Part shown: piece after piece, positions 61,681-64,000 of the stretch
Position numbering within the stretch: position 1 is the first letter of the stretch
Layout of the letters: every line of letters starts with the position of its first letter
Origin: Mycobacterium shinjukuense
Lineage (GTDB): Bacteria; Actinomycetota; Actinomycetes; Mycobacteriales; Mycobacteriaceae
Assembly (NCBI RefSeq): GCF_010730055.1
Contig: NZ_AP022575.1
Span: 1,116,001-1,180,000 of the forward strand
Direction of reading: 5' to 3'
DNA length: 64,000 nt
The notes under the pieces: generated by a model
What the model saw: the letters and a program-made list of their open reading frames with translations, nothing else
Told to the model about the DNA's origin: nothing
Database searches by the model: none
Translations under genes and position numbers: made by a program

Positions 61681-62826
61681 GTGAGTGTGCGGCTGCGCGA
61701 CGTCATCGACGTGCTGGACCAGGCCTACCCGCCGCGGCTGGCCCAGGAGTGGGATTCGGTGGGCCTGGTGTGCGGCGACCCGGAGCAGGCGGTGCACTCG
61801 GTGACCGTCGCGGTGGACGCCACCCCCGCGGTGGTGGACCAGGTCCCCGAGGCGGGCCTGCTGCTGGCCCATCATCCGCTGCTGTTGCGCGGGGTGGACA
61901 CGGTCGCGGCCAGCACGCCCAAGGGCGCGCTGGTGCACCGCATGATCCGAACCGGGCGTGCCCTGTTCACCGCGCACACCAACGCCGACGCGGCGGCGCC
62001 CGGCGTTTCCGACGCGCTGGCAGACGCCCTTGGCCTGCGCGTCGAAGCGGTGCTCGACCCGATGCCCGCCGCGGCCGGCCTAGACAAGTGGGTGATCTAC
62101 GTGCCCACCGAGAACTCAGAAGCGGTACGGGCGGCGGTGTTTGCGGCCGGCGCCGGGAACATCGGTGACTATTCGCACTGCAGCTGGAGCGTCACCGGTA
62201 CCGGACAGTTCCTGGCCCACGACGGGGCATCACCCGCCATCGGCGGCATCGGCGCCGTCGAACGGGTGCCCGAGGACCGGGTCGAGGTGGTGGCGCCCGC
62301 GCGGACGCGGGCGCAGGTGTTCGCGGCGATGCGCGCCGCGCACCCTTACGAGGAGCCGGCGTTCGACATCTTCGCGCTGGTGCCACCACCGACCGGCACC
62401 GGGTTTGGTCGCATCGGCACGCTGGCGCATCCTGAACCGTTGCGCGCCTTCGTCTCTCGCGTGCAGGCCGGGTTGCCGCCGACGTCGTGGGGAGTGCGCG
62501 CCGCGGGCGATCCCGATGGGCCGGTGTCGCGGGTTGCCGTCTGTGGGGGCGCCGGGGACTCGTTGCTGGGCGCCGCCGCGGCCGCGGACGTGCACGCCTA
62601 TGTCACCGCCGACTTGCGCCACCATCCCGCCGACGAGCATCGCCGCGCCTCCCGGGTGTCCTTGATCGACGTCGCGCATTGGGCCAGCGAATTCCCCTGG
62701 TGCGGCCAGGCGGCCGAGGTGCTGCGGTCCCACTTCGGCGCATCGTTGCCGGTGCGGGTGTGCACCATCTGCACCGACCCGTGGAATGTGCACCCGGCCA
62801 CTGAGACCGGGAGTGATCACTCATGA
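61681..62826 (+). CDS. NIF3-family (YqfO) metal-binding protein (Rv2230c type)
   Basis: 381 residues from GTG 61681 (a GTG one codon upstream is also open). Metal-binding motifs: LLAHHPLLLRGVD near the N-terminus and CGGAGDSLL ... YVTADLRHHPADEH near the C-terminus, with the inserted PII-like middle domain (IYVPTENSEAVRAAVFAAGAGN). These proteins are GTP-cyclohydrolase-I type 2-like hexamers with two metals. The role is unknown. Stop overlaps the next start (ATGA). Confidence 0.92.
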   Translation: MSVRLRDVIDVLDQAYPPRLAQEWDSVGLVCGDPEQAVHSVTVAVDATPAVVDQVPEAGLLLAHHPLLLRGVDTVAASTPKGALVHRMIRTGRALFTAHTNADAAAPGVSDALADALGLRVEAVLDPMPAAAGLDKWVIYVPTENSEAVRAAVFAAGAGNIGDYSHCSWSVTGTGQFLAHDGASPAIGGIGAVERVPEDRVEVVAPARTRAQVFAAMRAAHPYEEPAFDIFALVPPPTGTGFGRIGTLAHPEPLRAFVSRVQAGLPPTSWGVRAAGDPDGPVSRVAVCGGAGDSLLGAAAAADVHAYVTADLRHHPADEHRRASRVSLIDVAHWASEFPWCGQAAEVLRSHFGASLPVRVCTICTDPWNVHPATETGSDHS

Positions 62827-63560
62827 AAGCCGAAGTAGCACAGCAACGTTCGCTGCTGGAGTTGGCGAAACTGGATGCTGAGCTATCCCAGATTGCCCAC
62901 CGGGCCGCCCATCTGCCCCAGCGGGAGGCCTACGAGCGGGTGCTCGCCGAACACGCCGCAGCCAGTGACCGGCTGGCGGCCATACGAATCGCGTTGGAGG
63001 ACTTGGACGCCCAGGTGTCGCGCTTTGAGTCCGAAATCGACGCGGTGTGCCGGCGCGCCGACCGGGACCGGTCGTTGCTGACGGCGGGGGCGATTGACGC
63101 CAAGCAATTGGCCGACCTGCAACACGAGATCGAAACCCTGCACCGTCGTCAGGCCAGCTTGGAGGATTCGCTGCTGGACGTGATGGAGCGCCGCGAGGAG
63201 CTGGCGGCCCGGCAGACCGCGGAGTCGGCGACCATCGAGAGGTTGCAGACCGACCTGGGCAGCGCCGGGCAGGCCCTGGATGCCGCGCTCGCCGAGATCG
63301 ACCAGGCCAAGGACGAGCGTTCGTCGCGACGTGACGCGCTGGCCGCCGCGCTGGATCCCGACCTGTCGACGCTCTACGAACGACAGCGTGCCGGGGGAGG
63401 GCCGGGCGCTGCAGCGTTGCAGGGACATCGGTGCGGCGCCTGCCGCATCGAGATCGGCCGCGGCGAGTTGGCCCGCATCTCGGCGGCCGCCGAGGACGAC
63501 GTGGTCCGCTGCCCGGAGTGTGGCGCTATCTTGCTGCGGGTCAAAGGATTTGAGCGGTGA
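62823..63560 (+). CDS. Coiled-coil zinc-ribbon protein (Rv2229c type)
   Basis: 245 residues. Residues 1-190 are a long coiled coil (heptads around LADLQHEIETLHRRQASLED). The C-terminal zinc ribbon has HRCGACRIEI and VRCPECGAILL (two CxxC). Conserved in actinobacteria between NIF3 and RNase HI genes; function unknown, perhaps nucleic-acid or partner binding. It is coupled on both sides: ATGA with NIF3 and GTGA with the RNase H gene. Confidence 0.9.
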   Translation: MKAEVAQQRSLLELAKLDAELSQIAHRAAHLPQREAYERVLAEHAAASDRLAAIRIALEDLDAQVSRFESEIDAVCRRADRDRSLLTAGAIDAKQLADLQHEIETLHRRQASLEDSLLDVMERREELAARQTAESATIERLQTDLGSAGQALDAALAEIDQAKDERSSRRDALAAALDPDLSTLYERQRAGGGPGAAALQGHRCGACRIEIGRGELARISAAAEDDVVRCPECGAILLRVKGFER

Positions 63561-64000
63561 AGGTGGTCATCGAAGCCGACGGTGGGTCGCGCGGGAACCC
63601 CGGACCGGCCGGATACGGCGCGGTGGTATGGACCGCCGACCACTCCACGGTGCTGGCCGAGAGCAAGCAGGCGATCGGCCGGGCGACCAACAACGTCGCC
63701 GAGTACCGGGGCCTGATCGCCGGTTTGGACGATGCCGTCAAGATGGGCGCCACCGACGCGACGGTGGTGATGGACTCCAAGCTCGTGGTGGAGCAGATGG
63801 CGGGGCGGTGGAAAGTCAAACACCCCGACCTGGTGGAGTTGTACGCCCAGGCTCAGGCGCTCGCGTCGCGGTTTCACCGGATCACCTATGTCTGGGTTCC
63901 GCGGGACCGCAACACCTATGCCGACCGGTTGGCCAATGAGGCGATGGACGCCGCGGCTCGCGCCGATCGCAGGGGCGAGAAATCGGTGGTAGCGGTCGCC
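63557..64000 (+). CDS. Ribonuclease HI domain of the bifunctional RNase H/acid phosphatase (3' end outside window)
   Basis: GTG 63557 overlaps the previous stop. 148 residues are visible. All RNase HI catalytic residues are present: Asp in VVIEADGGSRGNPGPAG, Glu in NNVAEYRGLIAG, Asp in VVMDSKLVVEQM and the last Asp in DRNTYADRLANEAM. It cleaves RNA in RNA/DNA hybrids. The M. tuberculosis counterpart (Rv2228c) continues into a CobC-like alpha-ribazole phosphatase domain. That part would start beyond base 64000. Confidence 0.92.
   Translation, partial: MKVVIEADGGSRGNPGPAGYGAVVWTADHSTVLAESKQAIGRATNNVAEYRGLIAGLDDAVKMGATDATVVMDSKLVVEQMAGRWKVKHPDLVELYAQAQALASRFHRITYVWVPRDRNTYADRLANEAMDAAARADRRGEKSVVAVA

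Overview
The window is high-GC, gene-dense actinobacterial chromosome from a slow-growing Mycobacterium. The evidence is the FAS-II cluster (fabD-acpM-kasA-kasB-accD6) with mabR upstream, mycothiol-dependent formaldehyde dehydrogenase, a PE/PE-PPE protein, CYP124/CYP128/Stf3, PtpA/PtkA, a DosR box and a MIRU-like repeat. By remembered protein similarity the order follows the M. tuberculosis H37Rv map in reverse (Rv2006-Rv2004c, then Rv2294 down to Rv2228c), with many M. tuberculosis genes missing between blocks. The exact species cannot be fixed from this sequence; a non-tuberculous slow grower is most likely.

Layout. 1-10.6 kb is a dormancy/hypoxia block: the end of a universal stress protein, a DevS/DosT-type heme-GAF histidine kinase, an OtsB1-like three-domain protein, and a three-gene operon (USP, APH/P-loop kinase-like protein, PEP synthase) behind a strong DosR box. 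11-19.6 kb is mixed: a secreted exo/endonuclease/phosphatase-fold protein, DoxX-like and membrane proteins, a MalY-type aminotransferase, a rhodanese, a chagasin-like lipoprotein, a DsbA-like protein, a VapBC pair, an FAD/glycolate-oxidase-type dehydrogenase and an excalibur protein. 19.7-23.3 kb holds a cyclase-STAND ATPase protein coupled to a deazaflavin-dependent reductase, followed by a broken doc toxin gene. 24-28 kb is cyp128-stf3 (sulfomenaquinone) facing cyp124. 28-34 kb has an MmpS-like secreted protein, a reductase fragment, an actin/Hsp70-like membrane protein, an SDR, an Lnt paralogue with the nucleophile Cys replaced by Ser, and a SHOCT membrane protein. 34-39 kb has MscR plus a metallo-hydrolase, a methyltransferase behind a MIRU-like repeat, a serine beta-lactamase-fold protein, a DUF3145 protein and a secreted protein. 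39-44 kb is a glycerolipid block (lipid kinase, AGPS-like flavoprotein, TetR regulator, glpD1) ending in a 25-bp perfect hairpin. 44-53.7 kb is accD6-kasB-kasA-acpM-fabD-mabR-aceE. 53.8-58.7 kb has a lipoprotein, a DUF3052 protein, ahpE, tRNA-Val, an MpaB-type protein, a SURF1 protein, ptpA and ptkA. 58.9-61.7 kb is an accessory insert (PE-PPE protein, a VapBC pair, a dead vapC) where M. tuberculosis carries cobC. The window ends with NIF3, a zinc-ribbon coiled-coil protein and the start of the RNase HI gene.

Several modules are tightly coupled by ATGA, GTGA or TGATG overlaps: cyp128/stf3, the reductase/cyclase pair, tetR/glpD1, AGPS/lipid kinase, acpM/kasA, DUF3052/ahpE and NIF3/zinc ribbon/RNase H. 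Points most worth a second look are the Ser-for-Cys Lnt paralogue, the glycerolipid block with its candidate TetR operator over both start codons, the cyclase-STAND protein without the LuxR domain, the loss of cobC/cobD from their usual place with toxin-antitoxin and PE genes there instead, and the repeat that encodes the annotated N-terminus of KasB.
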